Shown piece after piece: positions 30,889-40,333 of a DNA stretch of 64,000 nt. The notes under the pieces are model-generated. The model made no database searches and was not told the origin of the DNA. It saw only the letters and a list, made by a program, of their open reading frames with translations. The position numbers and the translations under genes were made by a program. Location of the stretch: assembly GCF_000013345.1 (NCBI RefSeq), contig NC_007777.1, positions 5,084,001 through 5,148,000 of the forward strand, in the 5' to 3' direction. How positions within the stretch are numbered: the stretch's first letter is position 1; the number at the start of each line of letters is the position of its first letter. This DNA is from Frankia casuarinae. GTDB taxonomy: Bacteria; Actinomycetota; Actinomycetes; Frankiales; Frankiaceae.

Positions 30889-33800
30889 ATGGTGATCACA
30901 GCTCCGCACACGGGCCCGCTACGGTGCCCCCGGTGCAGCTCGGCGGCCGTTCCGGGCGGACGATTCTGCTACCACTGCGGCTTGGAGTTCACCTCGGTCG
31001 AGAGTCCCGCGGTGGATGCTTCCGAGCGCCGGGTCGTCACCGTTCTGTTCGGTGATCTGTCCGACTTCACCGCCTGGGCGGAGGATCGCGATCCGGAACG
31101 CGTCGGGGAGATGACCGATCGGGTCCTCGCCGCCCTCGCCCACGAGATCGACGAGGTCGGCGGCCGCGTCGACAACCTTACCGGTGACGGCATCATGGCC
31201 GTCTTCGGGGCTCCCACCGCCCATGAGGACGACCCTGAACGTGCCGTTCGGGCCGCCGCCGCGATGCAGGAGACCGTTCGTCGGCTGGTGCTCACCTCCA
31301 CGGGGGGTGACGATGACGGCCGGCTCGGCCTGCGGGTGGGCGTCAACACCGGCGAGGTCCTCGCGGGGGTGCAGGCCGCGCTCTCCTACACCGTGATCGG
31401 CGATACCGTGAACACCGCCGCCCGATTGTCGGCCGCGGCCACGATCGGCACCGTCTACGCCGGTCGGGAGACCGCGCTCGCCACCCGGTCCGTGGCCACC
31501 TGGCGAGAGCTGCCCGACCTGGTCCTCAAGGGCAAGCGGGAGCCCGTCCCAGCCTATGAGCTGGTGAGCCTGCGCCCGTCGAACGTCGCCCGCCCCGGAC
31601 TCGCCGACGACGCCATGTTCCTCGGCCGGGACGCCGAGCTCGCCTCGCTGACCGATCTGTTCGACCTGGTCGTCGCCAACCAGTCACCCGAGGTGGCACT
31701 GATCACCGGGGAGGCCGGGATCGGCAAGACCCGCTTGGCCATCGAGCTCGCCTGTCGGGCGGAGCGGACCCCCGGCACGACGGTGCTCTGGGGACGGACG
31801 GTCCGGCACGGTGACGGCCGCGGGCTGGCGCCCCTGGTCGACGTCGTTCGCAACGCGTGCGGGGTGACCGACGGTGACTCTCTCGACCGGGTGGCCAACC
31901 GCGTCCGGCGAACTGTGGCGGGGCTGGCGCATCCGCACAGCGGTGCCCGGCTGCCACCCGGCATCGCCGACCGGCTGCTGCTGCTGCTCGGCGTTCCGCT
32001 CGACCGGCGGCCCGCCGTCGCCACCGCGGCGGCTCCGGGGGATCCGGCAGCCCGGGCCTCGCACATCGCGGAGGCCGAACAGCGGTCCGTCGACGCGACG
32101 GTGGACGCGGTCGCCCTGCTCCTCGGCGCGCTCGCGTCCTCCGGGCCCATCCTGGTCATGATCGACGATCTGGAATGGGCGACCAGCCAGCTCAGCGACG
32201 CGATGAGCCGGCTGGCCTCGGCGTTGTCCGGGCCGATTCTGCTTGTGCTGCTGGACCGGACGGGTCCACGGCTCGCCGGACTGCCCCACATCCATCGCAT
32301 CGCCCTGCGACCGCTGAGCCTCGAGGCCTCCAGCCGCCTGTTGCAGGATCATCTCGGCGGGGTGCAGCTGGAGCCCCGCGGCCGGGCCGATCTGCTCTCC
32401 CGGGTGCATGGCAACCCCTTCTTCCTGGTGGAGCTGCTCAACCTGCTGATCGACCGCGGAATGCTGCACCAGTCGGCCGAGACGACCAATGGGGAGTGGC
32501 CGGGCTGGGTCCTCGAGGGCTCCCTGACGGAGGCGACTCTTCCCGCCGGGGTGCAGTCGGTGTTGGCCGCCCGCATCGACGATCTCGACCCGGTGGCCAA
32601 GGCGGTACTGCGCGCGGCGGCGGTGCTCGGCCCGCGGTTTCCCGCCGAGGCGCTGCCGGTGGTCGACGAACGGCCCGCCGAGGAGGTCACCCGCGCGCTG
32701 CGGGTACTGACCGAGCGCCAGCTCGTCCGGCCGCCCCGGGCGACGGAGACGAGGTGGCGGTTCGTCCATCCCATGGCCCGCGACGCCGCCTACGCCGGGC
32801 TACCCAAGGTCGAGCGGGCCCGTCGGCATGCCACGGCGGCGCGCTGGGGGGTGACAGCGATGGTCGGCAGCTCGCGGGCCGTCTCCACCTTCGTTGCGAA
32901 CCACGCCCTGCGGGCCTATGACCTGGCCGCATCGATGAACCTTCCCATCACCGATCCAGCCTGGTCATCCCGGATGTCCGGGTTCCACGCACATGTCCGG
33001 CTGGCGCGCGAGGCGCTAGCCCGAGACGATCATCGAGCTGCCGCCGACCTGCTGGCCAACGCGCGCCGTCTGGGCCGCGGCATCATCGACACGAACGAGG
33101 ACAACGTCGTGCGGGTGCTGCACGCCGAGGCCCTGGTCGCGCTGCGCCAGCTCGATGAGGCCGAACGCACGCTACGCCCCGCGCTACGCGCCGACGCACC
33201 CGTCCGGCGGGCCGCCGCCTTCTCCGTGCTCGGCGAGCTGCGCCAGAAGCAGGGACGCGCCGAGGAGGCGGCGCAGTGCCTGCTCACCGCCCTGGAATCG
33301 GCCCAACAGGCCGGTGACGACCGTGCGGAGGCCGCCGCGTTGCGCCGGCTGGGCATGCTCGAATACAACGCTGGCCGTATCGACGCGGCGGAGGAGCGCT
33401 ACCGCGAGGCCCTCGCGATCGCCCGCCAGGTCGACGATCCCCGCGGGGTCGGTTGGGCGTTGCAGCACCTGGCCTGGAGCGCCACCACCCGGGGGGACTA
33501 TCCCCGCGCCGAGCGGACGCTGCGCGAGGCGTCCGCGGTGTTCGACCGGCTCGAGGACACCGGCGGCCTCGGCTGGTGCCGGGGCACGGAGGCGCTGGTG
33601 CTGCTGCTGTCCGGGCAGCTCACCCGGGCCCGCAAACTCACCCGCGAACTGATCGAGCTAGCCAGTTCCGTGGGCGAGCAGTGGGGGATGGCCGTCTGCC
33701 TCACCATCGACGCGATAGCGGCCGCCGAGCTGGGCGACATCGCCACCGCCGAGACCCACGCGGAGCGGGCCGCTGAGCTGTTCACCAGCATCGGCGACGC

Positions 33801-34503
33801 GTGGGGAACAATGCTGACCCTGGTCGCCCGTGGGCTGGCGGCCCGTGGCACCGGCGAATCGGCCCGCGGGGCGGAGTACCTGGAACAGGCGTGTGCCGAG
33901 GCGGCCGCCCGCGGGCACGTCGTCGTCGGCGCGCTGGCCCGGGTGCTGCTCGGGCTGACCTGGCTCGACGCCGGCGAAGTGGACAAGGCTGGGCAGGCCG
34001 CCGAGATCGCGCAGGCGGACCTCGCGCAGCTGGAGCTGCGCCCGCATGCCCAGCTCGGGGCAAAGGTACTGGTCGCGCAGATCGCCCGGGCCCGCGGGCG
34101 GCTCGATGAGGCGACCGAGCTGTTGCGGGAGGCGTTGTCGGCAAGCGAACCGGCAACCCTGATGTTCCCCCGCCGGCAGGCGTACGCCCATCTCGCCGGC
34201 ATCCTGTTGGATGCCGGGCAGCCCACCCAGGCTCTCACCGTGGCCCGGCGCGCGGTCAACGTGGATGCCGAGGACGTACGCGCCCAGGTGCTCGGTTACC
34301 GCGCGCTCGGCACCGCGCTGGTGGCCAACGGCGATCTGGAAGGCGGTCGTGCCGCCTATCTGCGGGCGCTGGCGGCCGCGACCGCCACGGGGGCTGTCAG
34401 CGAGGCGCCGCAGACCCGCAGGCTGCTGGCGAGACTGCCGGTCAGCGGGGCCGCCGACGGCGCGACCATCACTCCCGCGGGCCTGGCCGGGACGGCCGGA
34501 TGA
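30889..34503 (+). CDS. Class III adenylate/guanylate cyclase with AAA-type ATPase and TPR domains
   Basis: This is a 1204-residue signalling protein. It has an N-terminal zinc ribbon (CPRCSSAAVPGGRFCYHCG, residues 12-30) and a cyclase domain (about 45-230) with metal-binding Asp residues in LFGDLSDFTA and GDGIMAVFG and the transition-state VNTAARL, so catalysis looks intact. A STAND/AAA ATPase follows (EAGIGKTRLAIELA at about 285), then a TPR-rich C-terminal half (about 680-1180). Ligand or protein sensing through the STAND module is likely. It converges on the crp gene, placing a cAMP source next to its receptor. Confidence 0.93.
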   Translation: MVITAPHTGPLRCPRCSSAAVPGGRFCYHCGLEFTSVESPAVDASERRVVTVLFGDLSDFTAWAEDRDPERVGEMTDRVLAALAHEIDEVGGRVDNLTGDGIMAVFGAPTAHEDDPERAVRAAAAMQETVRRLVLTSTGGDDDGRLGLRVGVNTGEVLAGVQAALSYTVIGDTVNTAARLSAAATIGTVYAGRETALATRSVATWRELPDLVLKGKREPVPAYELVSLRPSNVARPGLADDAMFLGRDAELASLTDLFDLVVANQSPEVALITGEAGIGKTRLAIELACRAERTPGTTVLWGRTVRHGDGRGLAPLVDVVRNACGVTDGDSLDRVANRVRRTVAGLAHPHSGARLPPGIADRLLLLLGVPLDRRPAVATAAAPGDPAARASHIAEAEQRSVDATVDAVALLLGALASSGPILVMIDDLEWATSQLSDAMSRLASALSGPILLVLLDRTGPRLAGLPHIHRIALRPLSLEASSRLLQDHLGGVQLEPRGRADLLSRVHGNPFFLVELLNLLIDRGMLHQSAETTNGEWPGWVLEGSLTEATLPAGVQSVLAARIDDLDPVAKAVLRAAAVLGPRFPAEALPVVDERPAEEVTRALRVLTERQLVRPPRATETRWRFVHPMARDAAYAGLPKVERARRHATAARWGVTAMVGSSRAVSTFVANHALRAYDLAASMNLPITDPAWSSRMSGFHAHVRLAREALARDDHRAAADLLANARRLGRGIIDTNEDNVVRVLHAEALVALRQLDEAERTLRPALRADAPVRRAAAFSVLGELRQKQGRAEEAAQCLLTALESAQQAGDDRAEAAALRRLGMLEYNAGRIDAAEERYREALAIARQVDDPRGVGWALQHLAWSATTRGDYPRAERTLREASAVFDRLEDTGGLGWCRGTEALVLLLSGQLTRARKLTRELIELASSVGEQWGMAVCLTIDAIAAAELGDIATAETHAERAAELFTSIGDAWGTMLTLVARGLAARGTGESARGAEYLEQACAEAAARGHVVVGALARVLLGLTWLDAGEVDKAGQAAEIAQADLAQLELRPHAQLGAKVLVAQIARARGRLDEATELLREALSASEPATLMFPRRQAYAHLAGILLDAGQPTQALTVARRAVNVDAEDVRAQVLGYRALGTALVANGDLEGGRAAYLRALAAATATGAVSEAPQTRRLLARLPVSGAADGATITPAGLAGTAG

Positions 34504-34607
34504 ACCGCTGGAGCGGTCACCTCCCGTGGCCGGGCCTTGCGCGCGTCAACCGGCGCTCGAGGCCCCGGCGGGACCTCGAGCCGGTCGCCGGTCGCCGGTC
34601 GCCGGTC

Positions 34608-35309
34608 TCAGCGTGCGCGGCGGGAGAGGCGTTCGCGATCGAGCAGCACGACCGCGCGGGAGTCCAGGCGCAGCCAGCCCCGGGTGGCGAAGTCGGCGAG
34701 CGCCTTGTTCACCGTCTCCCGGGACGCGCCCACCAGCTGGGCCAGTTCCTCCTGCGTGAGTCCGTGCTCGACACGGACACCGGCGGCCTCGTTGCCGGGC
34801 TGTGCCGGCTCGCCGAAGCGTTCCGCCAAGTCGAGGAGGGCTTTCGCCACTCGCCCCGGCACATCCGTGAACACCATGTCGGCAACGTTGTCGTTGGTAC
34901 GCCGCAACCGGCGGGCCAGCTCCCGCAGGAGCATCGCGCCCGCCTCCGGGCGTGATCGCAGCCAGGGACGCAACGCGGTATGTTCCAGCAACAGCAACGA
35001 TGCATCCGTGACTGCCGTAGCGGTAGCCGTGCGTGGGCCGGGGTCGAACAACGACAGCTCCCCGAACAAGTCTCCGGGACCCATCACGGACAGCAGGTTC
35101 TCCCGGCCGTCGGCCGACTGACGTCCTATCTTCACCTTTCCGGACAGGACGATGAAGACCCGGTCCCCGACATCTCCTTCACGGAACAGCACGTCCCCAC
35201 GGGTGACATCCTGCCGATCAAGATGGTCGGAGAGGGCCATTCGGTCCTGCTCGGACAGCCCTACGAACAGTGGTACACGGGCAAGCAGATCCTCCACGGT
35301 CCTGAGCAT
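34608..35309 (-). CDS. crp: cAMP receptor protein (Crp/Fnr family)
   Basis: This 233-residue transcription factor has a cyclic-nucleotide pocket (FGELSLFDPGPRTATATAVT, with the E and R that hold cAMP) and a C-terminal helix-turn-helix (LTQEELAQLVGASRETVNKA). The sequence is close to M. tuberculosis Crp (Rv3676) as I remember it. ATG 35309 (MLRTVEDLL) is preferred; a GTG eight codons upstream is possible. It converges with the cyclase gene; the 104-bp gap has a (GGTCGCC)-type tandem repeat at about 34582-34606. Confidence 0.95.
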   Translation of the reverse strand: MLRTVEDLLARVPLFVGLSEQDRMALSDHLDRQDVTRGDVLFREGDVGDRVFIVLSGKVKIGRQSADGRENLLSVMGPGDLFGELSLFDPGPRTATATAVTDASLLLLEHTALRPWLRSRPEAGAMLLRELARRLRRTNDNVADMVFTDVPGRVAKALLDLAERFGEPAQPGNEAAGVRVEHGLTQEELAQLVGASRETVNKALADFATRGWLRLDSRAVVLLDRERLSRRAR

Positions 35310-35357
35310 GCCAGGACTATCGGCAGAGAGCACGGCCAGGGACCCCCAGATGGCCCC

Positions 35358-35434
35358 GACAGGCCGATCGACAGGGCTCCGACGGGCCGATCGACACGGC
35401 CCGACCCGGACCCGACGGGCCGATCGACACGGCC
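35358..35434. repeat. 21-bp repeats upstream of crp
   Basis: GACGGGCCGATCGACACGGCC is present at 35381-35401 and 35414-35434, with a diverged copy at 35358-35378. Each contains the palindrome CGATCG. The array sits in the crp promoter region. Confidence 0.8.
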
Positions 35435-35447
35435 TAGCCCCGCGCGG

Positions 35448-35684
35448 TCAGGCGGCTCGATGCTTGCCCGGCGGCGGTCGGCGCAGGCGCCGCCGGTAGC
35501 GCTCCAACGCGGCGGGGAGGCCCTGATTGACGAAGGTGCTGACCTCGTCCGGCCGGGCGTTGTCGAGGAAGCCCTCGAGGCCCTTACCGGTGTCGGCGGC
35601 ATTCAACGGACGTTCCACCCGTTCCATCGCCAGCAGAAGGCCGAGAAGCAGCAGGGGAAAGGTGACCGCGGCAATGACAAACAT
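35448..35684 (-). CDS. Small single-pass membrane protein
   Basis: This protein has 78 residues. ATG 35684 follows GGAGAGG. An N-terminal transmembrane helix (MFVIAAVTFPLLLLGLLLAM) is followed by a charged domain and a basic tail. It sits between crp and nth, where Streptomyces also carries a small membrane protein. The function is unknown. Confidence 0.75.
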   Translation of the reverse strand: MFVIAAVTFPLLLLGLLLAMERVERPLNAADTGKGLEGFLDNARPDEVSTFVNQGLPAALERYRRRLRRPPPGKHRAA

Positions 35685-35828
35685 GACCTCTCCATGGTGG
35701 CCGACCGGCGACCATCGCATGCGACCGGGGGTGGGTGTGTCGCGCATTGGCCACCTGGCCGGGGCCCGTTCGGACCACCCGGCCGCGGCGCCGGACGGGC
35801 GGATCGACCGGCAGATACGCTGCCAGAC

Positions 35829-36563
35829 ATGCCCGCAACCGTCGACGCCGCGGCCGAGACCCCGCTCGCGAAGACCCGGCGGGCTCGCCGGATAGTGCGT
35901 CTGCTGGGCGATATCCATCCCGACGCCCGCATCGCGTTGCACTTCGACAACGCTCTCGAACTGCTGGTTGCCACCGTCTTGTCGGCCTAGTGCACCGACA
36001 AGAAGGTCAACGAGGTCACTCCCGGAGTGTTCGCCCGTTATCGGACCGCAGCTGGCTATGCGGGCGCGGACCGCGCCGAACTCGAGGACATGCTGCGGCC
36101 GACCGGGTTCTTCCGTGCCAAGGCGAACTCGCTGATCGGCATCGGCGCGGCCCTGACCGAACGCTTCGACGGTGAGGTTCCACGGTCGCTGGCGGCCCTG
36201 GTGACCTTGCCGGGCGTCGGTCGCAAGACGGCGAACGTCGTGCTCGGGCATGCGTTCGACATGCCCGGAATCACCGTCGACACCCACGTCGGGCGGCTGT
36301 CCCGCCGCTTTGGGCTGACCACTCAGACCGACCCCGTCAAGGTCGAGTCGGACCTGGCGGCGCTCATCGAACAGCGGGACTGGACCATCGCCTCCGATCG
36401 CATGATCTTTCATGGGCGACGGATCTGTCACTCGCGCCGCCCGGCCTGCGGCGCCTGCGGGCTGGCCCGGCTGTGCCCGTCCTTCGGGCTCGGCCCCACC
36501 GAGCCTGCCGAGGCGGCCCGGCTGGTCCGGGGAACACGCAGCGACGTCGAAACCCTGCGATGA
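35829..36563 (+). pseudogene. nth: Endonuclease III (nth) interrupted by an in-frame amber codon
   Basis: The frame from ATG 35829 encodes Nth: helix-hairpin-helix with catalytic Lys ([18 protein letters not shown]), catalytic Asp (TVDTHVGRL), and the [4Fe-4S] motif C-x6-C-x2-C-x5-C near the C-terminus. Codon 54 is TAG (35988-35990), where the family has a conserved Gln in LLSAQ-T-D; here LVATVLSA[15 protein letters not shown]. One C-to-T change explains it. Reading resumes in the same frame, so there is no other lesion. Restart at GTG 36027 would lack the N-terminal helices. It could be a true null allele, a sequencing error or read-through. Confidence 0.9.
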
Positions 36564-37462
36564 CCGAGCTGCCAGCCAACGCCGACGGCGCCTTCGACAC
36601 CGACGGGACTACCGTCCCCCCGCCCCCGGCCTGGCTGCGCGCTCTGGCGGAGAAGGCCGGGCAGGCCCTCGTGACCAGCCGGACCCATCCGGGTCATGCA
36701 GGCGCGGATGCTCGACCGGCCGCCGTACTCATCCTGTTCGGCGATGATGGCCCGGAGGGGCCGGACATCCTCCTGCTCGAACGGGCGGCCGAGCTGCGCA
36801 GCCATGCCAGCCAGCCCGCGTTCCCCGGTGGCGCCACCGACGCGACAGACGAGTCGCGGGTGCACACGGCGCTACGCGAAGCCGAGGAGGAGGTAGGGCT
36901 CGACCCCGCGGGGGTCGAGGTGCTCGCCGTCGCATCCCCGCTCTACCTGCACGCCAGTCGTTATCTCGTGACCCCGGTGATCGGCTGGTGGCATACTCCG
37001 TGCGCGGTCGTACCCGTCGATCCCGCCGAGACGTCGTCGGTCGCCCGGGTGCCACTCGCGGAGCTGGCCGACCCGGCCAACCGGGTCATGCTGCGCCACC
37101 GCACCGGCCTCGCCGGACCCGCCTTCCGGGTCCGCGGCATGCTGGTGTGGGGCTTCACCGCGGGCATCCTCGATGTTCTTCTCCGTCTCGGCGAGTGGGA
37201 ACGGCCGTGGAACGACACCGAGCTCATCGACTACCCGGTCGCGCGGGCCACGACCAGCGGGACCCCGGTCGTGCCCGCACAGACGACCAGCCCACCGGCA
37301 CCGTCCCACCCACCGGCACCGTCCCACCCACCGGCACCGTCCCACCCACCGGCACCGTCCCACCCACCGCTACAGTCCGGTCCACTGGACAAGTCCCCGC
37401 CACTGGACAAGTCCAGCCCGCCGGCGGCACCGGCATCGCCCTGCGACGAGAGGCACAGCTGA
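36560..37462 (+). CDS. Nudix hydrolase, CoA pyrophosphatase type (NudL-like)
   Basis: This is a 300-residue protein. The family motif [21 protein letters not shown] runs into the Nudix box [20 protein letters not shown], as in CoA diphosphatases; a related protein is Rv3672c. Its ATG overlaps the nth stop (ATGA). The C-terminal 60 residues are a repeat tail: PPAPSH four times, from a 15-bp minisatellite (about 37290-37370), then two PPLDKS-type units. The tail is absent from the family and is likely disordered. Confidence 0.9.
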   Translation: MTELPANADGAFDTDGTTVPPPPAWLRALAEKAGQALVTSRTHPGHAGADARPAAVLILFGDDGPEGPDILLLERAAELRSHASQPAFPGGATDATDESRVHTALREAEEEVGLDPAGVEVLAVASPLYLHASRYLVTPVIGWWHTPCAVVPVDPAETSSVARVPLAELADPANRVMLRHRTGLAGPAFRVRGMLVWGFTAGILDVLLRLGEWERPWNDTELIDYPVARATTSGTPVVPAQTTSPPAPSHPPAPSHPPAPSHPPAPSHPPLQSGPLDKSPPLDKSSPPAAPASPCDERHS

Positions 37463-38013
37463 TGACCAGCACCGCGGACCGTGACCATGCGGGACCGCGA
37501 CCGTCCATCCACTCCTCCCGGCAGGGGCGGTCACGACGGCCGGATGGTATCCAGCACCCGCCCGCTCGGGTGGCCTGGATGGACCGGACGGGCTGGACCA
37601 GGCGGACAACCCGGCTGGGCCGGCTCACGGTAGCCCTCGGGCTGGCACTCGGTCTGTTCCTGGGCGCCGCGGGTTGCGGAGGCTCGGGCAAGGACGGCAC
37701 GTCGACGGGGCCCTCCCTCACTCCCACCGAGGGAGCGGGCGGCCTGCAGATCTTCGCCGTCACGGGCCTGCCGAACCTGCACTTCTCCGCGATGGAACTG
37801 GTGGCCAGGCCGGGGCGGATCCGCGTCGACTTCTCGGTCGCGCCGCAGTCCCCGCCGCACAACTTCGTCATTCCGCGGATTCCCGAGGCACACACGCGCA
37901 TCGTCTCCGCGGGAGAGTCACAGAGCATCACCTTCTCCGTGACGGAACCGGGTAGCTACCCGGTGGTCTGCACTCTGCATCCCAACATGACAGCCACACT
38001 GAAGATCCTCTGA
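37462..38013 (+). CDS. Cupredoxin-like copper lipoprotein
   Basis: This 183-residue protein overlaps the previous stop by one base (TGATG). A long basic N-terminus leads to a hydrophobic segment and lipobox LGAAGC. The mature domain is a plastocyanin-like beta barrel with the type 1 copper ligands H in PPHNFVIP and C, H, M in VVCTLHPNM. It may carry electrons or hold copper outside the membrane. It lies between a Nudix hydrolase and MarP, so it may serve envelope redox or metal stress. Confidence 0.85.
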   Translation: MTSTADRDHAGPRPSIHSSRQGRSRRPDGIQHPPARVAWMDRTGWTRRTTRLGRLTVALGLALGLFLGAAGCGGSGKDGTSTGPSLTPTEGAGGLQIFAVTGLPNLHFSAMELVARPGRIRVDFSVAPQSPPHNFVIPRIPEAHTRIVSAGESQSITFSVTEPGSYPVVCTLHPNMTATLKIL

Positions 38014-38031
38014 GTCGAACCGACGCCCGCC

Positions 38032-39216
38032 GTGCTCAACGTCCTGGACATCGTTCTTCTCCTGCTCGTCGTACTCTTCGCGATCTCCGGGTACCGGCAG
38101 GGCTTCCTGGTGGGCGCGCTGTCGTTCGTCGGCTTCCTCGGCGGTGGTGTGCTCGGTGCCAAGGTTGCGAAGCCCTTCGCCGAACTGATCGGCCAGGAGA
38201 GCCACGGCGCCATGGTCGGTCTCCTGGCCGTGCTCGGTCTCGCCCTGGTCGGGCAGGTCGCGGGCACCGCGATCGGGGTCGCCAGCCGGGACCGGGTGAC
38301 CTGGCGCCCCGGCAGGGCCGTCGATGCCGCCGCGGGTGCGGTGCTCTCCGGCTTATCGGTGCTTCTTGTCGCCTGGCTGCTGGCGACGGCCGTCGATCGA
38401 TCGCCCTTCGAGTCCCTCGCCCACTCGGTCCGGGAATCGCGGATCCTCGCCACCGTGGACGCCGGGATGCCCAACGAGGTCCGCAGTGCATTCGCCGACC
38501 TGCGCCAACTGGCTGACGACAACGGCTTCCCCGAGGTCTTCGCCGGGCTCGGCGGCGGGCGCATCGTCGCTGCCGATCCGCCCGATCCCGCTTCCACCCG
38601 GACTGCCGGGGTCCGCAACGCGGCGGCGAGCATCGTGAAGATCCGTGGCGTCGCCAGCTCCTGCGATAAACGGGTCGAGGGATCCGGGTTCGTCATCGCC
38701 CCGCAGCGCGTGATGACCAACGCGCACGTCGTAGCCGGAGTGCACCGTCCGGTGGTCGTGCTGGCCTCGCGCACCCTGCCTGCCGAGGTCGTCCTGTTCG
38801 ACCCCGACCGGGACGTCGCCGTGCTCCGCGTGCCGGACCTGCAACGGCCGCCGCTGCGGTTCCGGACAAACCCACCGGCCGCGGCCGAAGACGCCGCAGT
38901 GATCGCCGGTTATCCCCAGGACGGGCCATACACCACTGTGGCGGCGCGCGTCCGCAACCATCAGACCGCCCAGGCCCCGGACATCTACTCGCACGGCCTC
39001 GTCCTGCGCGACATCTACGCGGTCCGTGGACGGGTGTTGCCGGGAAACTCCGGTGGACCCCTGTTGTCCGAAAGCGGAGACGTCCTGGGCGTCGTGTTCG
39101 CCGCGGCCGTCAACGACAGCGACACCGGTTACGCCCTGAGCGCCGCCGAAGTGGCCAGGCCTGCCGCCGCCGGGGTGATCGCCACGGCGGAGGTGAGCAC
39201 TCAGGGGTGCGACTGA
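38032..39216 (+). CDS. marP: Membrane serine protease MarP (CvpA-trypsin fusion)
   Basis: This 394-residue protein has an N-terminal CvpA-like region with four membrane helices (about residues 1-125) and an extracytoplasmic trypsin-like domain: H in MTNAHVVAG, D in DRDVAVLRV, S in LPGNSGGPL. Cys in ASSCDKR and near the C-terminus (QGCD) match the disulfide known to regulate mycobacterial MarP (Rv3671c), a protease needed for acid and oxidative resistance. GTG 38032 is the start. It is last in the nth-nudix-cupredoxin-marP operon. Confidence 0.93.
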   Translation: MLNVLDIVLLLLVVLFAISGYRQGFLVGALSFVGFLGGGVLGAKVAKPFAELIGQESHGAMVGLLAVLGLALVGQVAGTAIGVASRDRVTWRPGRAVDAAAGAVLSGLSVLLVAWLLATAVDRSPFESLAHSVRESRILATVDAGMPNEVRSAFADLRQLADDNGFPEVFAGLGGGRIVAADPPDPASTRTAGVRNAAASIVKIRGVASSCDKRVEGSGFVIAPQRVMTNAHVVAGVHRPVVVLASRTLPAEVVLFDPDRDVAVLRVPDLQRPPLRFRTNPPAAAEDAAVIAGYPQDGPYTTVAARVRNHQTAQAPDIYSHGLVLRDIYAVRGRVLPGNSGGPLLSESGDVLGVVFAAAVNDSDTGYALSAAEVARPAAAGVIATAEVSTQGCD

Positions 39217-39251
39217 CCTCCCGTACTCCCGCACCGGTGGCCGGGCGACGC

Positions 39252-40166
39252 TCAGGGACGAAGCCAGCCGAGCAGTTCGGCGTTGACGAGGTCGGGGGCC
39301 TCCTCATGCGGGAAGTGCCCGATCTCACCGAGCAGACGCCAGGTGTAGGGGCCGCTGACGTAACGCCCGGAGCCCTGGGCGGTGGACGGCAGGAAACAAC
39401 GGTCCATTTCCCCGTGTATCTGCAGGGTCTCCATCCGCAGCGACCGACGGAGGACACTACCGAAACGCGCCCCATCGGGCCGGAATAACGACCGGAAGAT
39501 CCACCGGTGGTACTCCAGGGAGCTGTGCGCCACCCCGGGAACGCGCATCGCCGATCGATATCGCCGCTCGGCCTCGGCATCCGGATACCCAGGTCCTCCC
39601 CAGCCGCGTAGCAGCGTTGCGACGTGGGCGGCGTCCTCGGCCACCAGGACCCGTTCGGGCCGCCACGGCAGCTGAAAACCGAGCATGTACCGGCTGGCGA
39701 CACCCTGACCACGAGGATCCGCCGCGATCTGGTGCCGCAGCCGCAACGGATGGGGCATGGCCAGGATCGCGAGTCGACGCACCACCATCGGATGACGGAC
39801 CGCAGTGGTCCAGCCAAGCAGCCCACCCCAGTCGTGGCCCACGACCGCGGCGTCCGGTTCCCCTAATGCTCTGACCAGACCGGCCACGTCATCGGAGAGG
39901 GTGAAGGCGTCATAGCCCCGAGGCGGCTTGTCACTCGCTCCGTAGCCGCGCAGGTCCGGCGCGACGACGCGGTAGCCCGCCGCCGCCAGCGCGGTGAGTT
40001 GGTGACGCCAGGCCCACCAGAACTGCGGGAAGCCATGCAGCAGCAGGACGAGCGGGCCGCTCCCCAACTCCGCCACGTGCAGCCGGGTACCGTTGGCAGA
40101 CACGTCACGGTGCCGCCACGGCCCGTCGACCAGGACGGTGGCGGGCTCGGGAACGGTGTCCTCCAT
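39252..40166 (-). CDS. Alpha/beta hydrolase, epoxide-hydrolase type (EphE-like)
   Basis: ATG 40166 (MEDTVPEPATV) gives 304 residues; the open extension upstream is Gly/Ala-rich. The oxyanion motif is HGFPQFWWAW, the nucleophile Asp is in VVGHDWGGLLG, the acid is D in HGEMDRCF and the His is in IGHFPHEEAP. The Asp nucleophile favours an epoxide hydrolase or dehalogenase over an esterase. It matches ephE (Rv3670) in position, next to MarP. The substrate is unknown. Confidence 0.9.
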   Translation of the reverse strand: MEDTVPEPATVLVDGPWRHRDVSANGTRLHVAELGSGPLVLLLHGFPQFWWAWRHQLTALAAAGYRVVAPDLRGYGASDKPPRGYDAFTLSDDVAGLVRALGEPDAAVVGHDWGGLLGWTTAVRHPMVVRRLAILAMPHPLRLRHQIAADPRGQGVASRYMLGFQLPWRPERVLVAEDAAHVATLLRGWGGPGYPDAEAERRYRSAMRVPGVAHSSLEYHRWIFRSLFRPDGARFGSVLRRSLRMETLQIHGEMDRCFLPSTAQGSGRYVSGPYTWRLLGEIGHFPHEEAPDLVNAELLGWLRP

Positions 40167-40333
40167 CGCCTGCCAGGATGGCAGACCAGCCCCCGGCCCC
40201 GGACCGGCGGTGCTCGTGACGAGCCGGTCGTGGGGTCCGCCGCCGGCCCTCGAACGTCCGCCGCCGGCTCCCTCGCCAGACCCTGTGCCGACCGCGCCTG
40301 CAGCTTGGGTACCGGCGAACACCGAACAGGACG

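Noticed and set aside
34980-35828. 5' part of a 336-codon plus-strand frame antisense to crp
   Set aside because: It is antisense to a clear Crp; only its last 54 codons are real, being the N-terminus of nth up to the amber codon.
35988-35990. UAG as a recoded pyrrolysine or selenocysteine-like codon in nth
   Set aside because: The conserved residue is Gln, one base change explains the stop, and no recoding structure or genes are visible.
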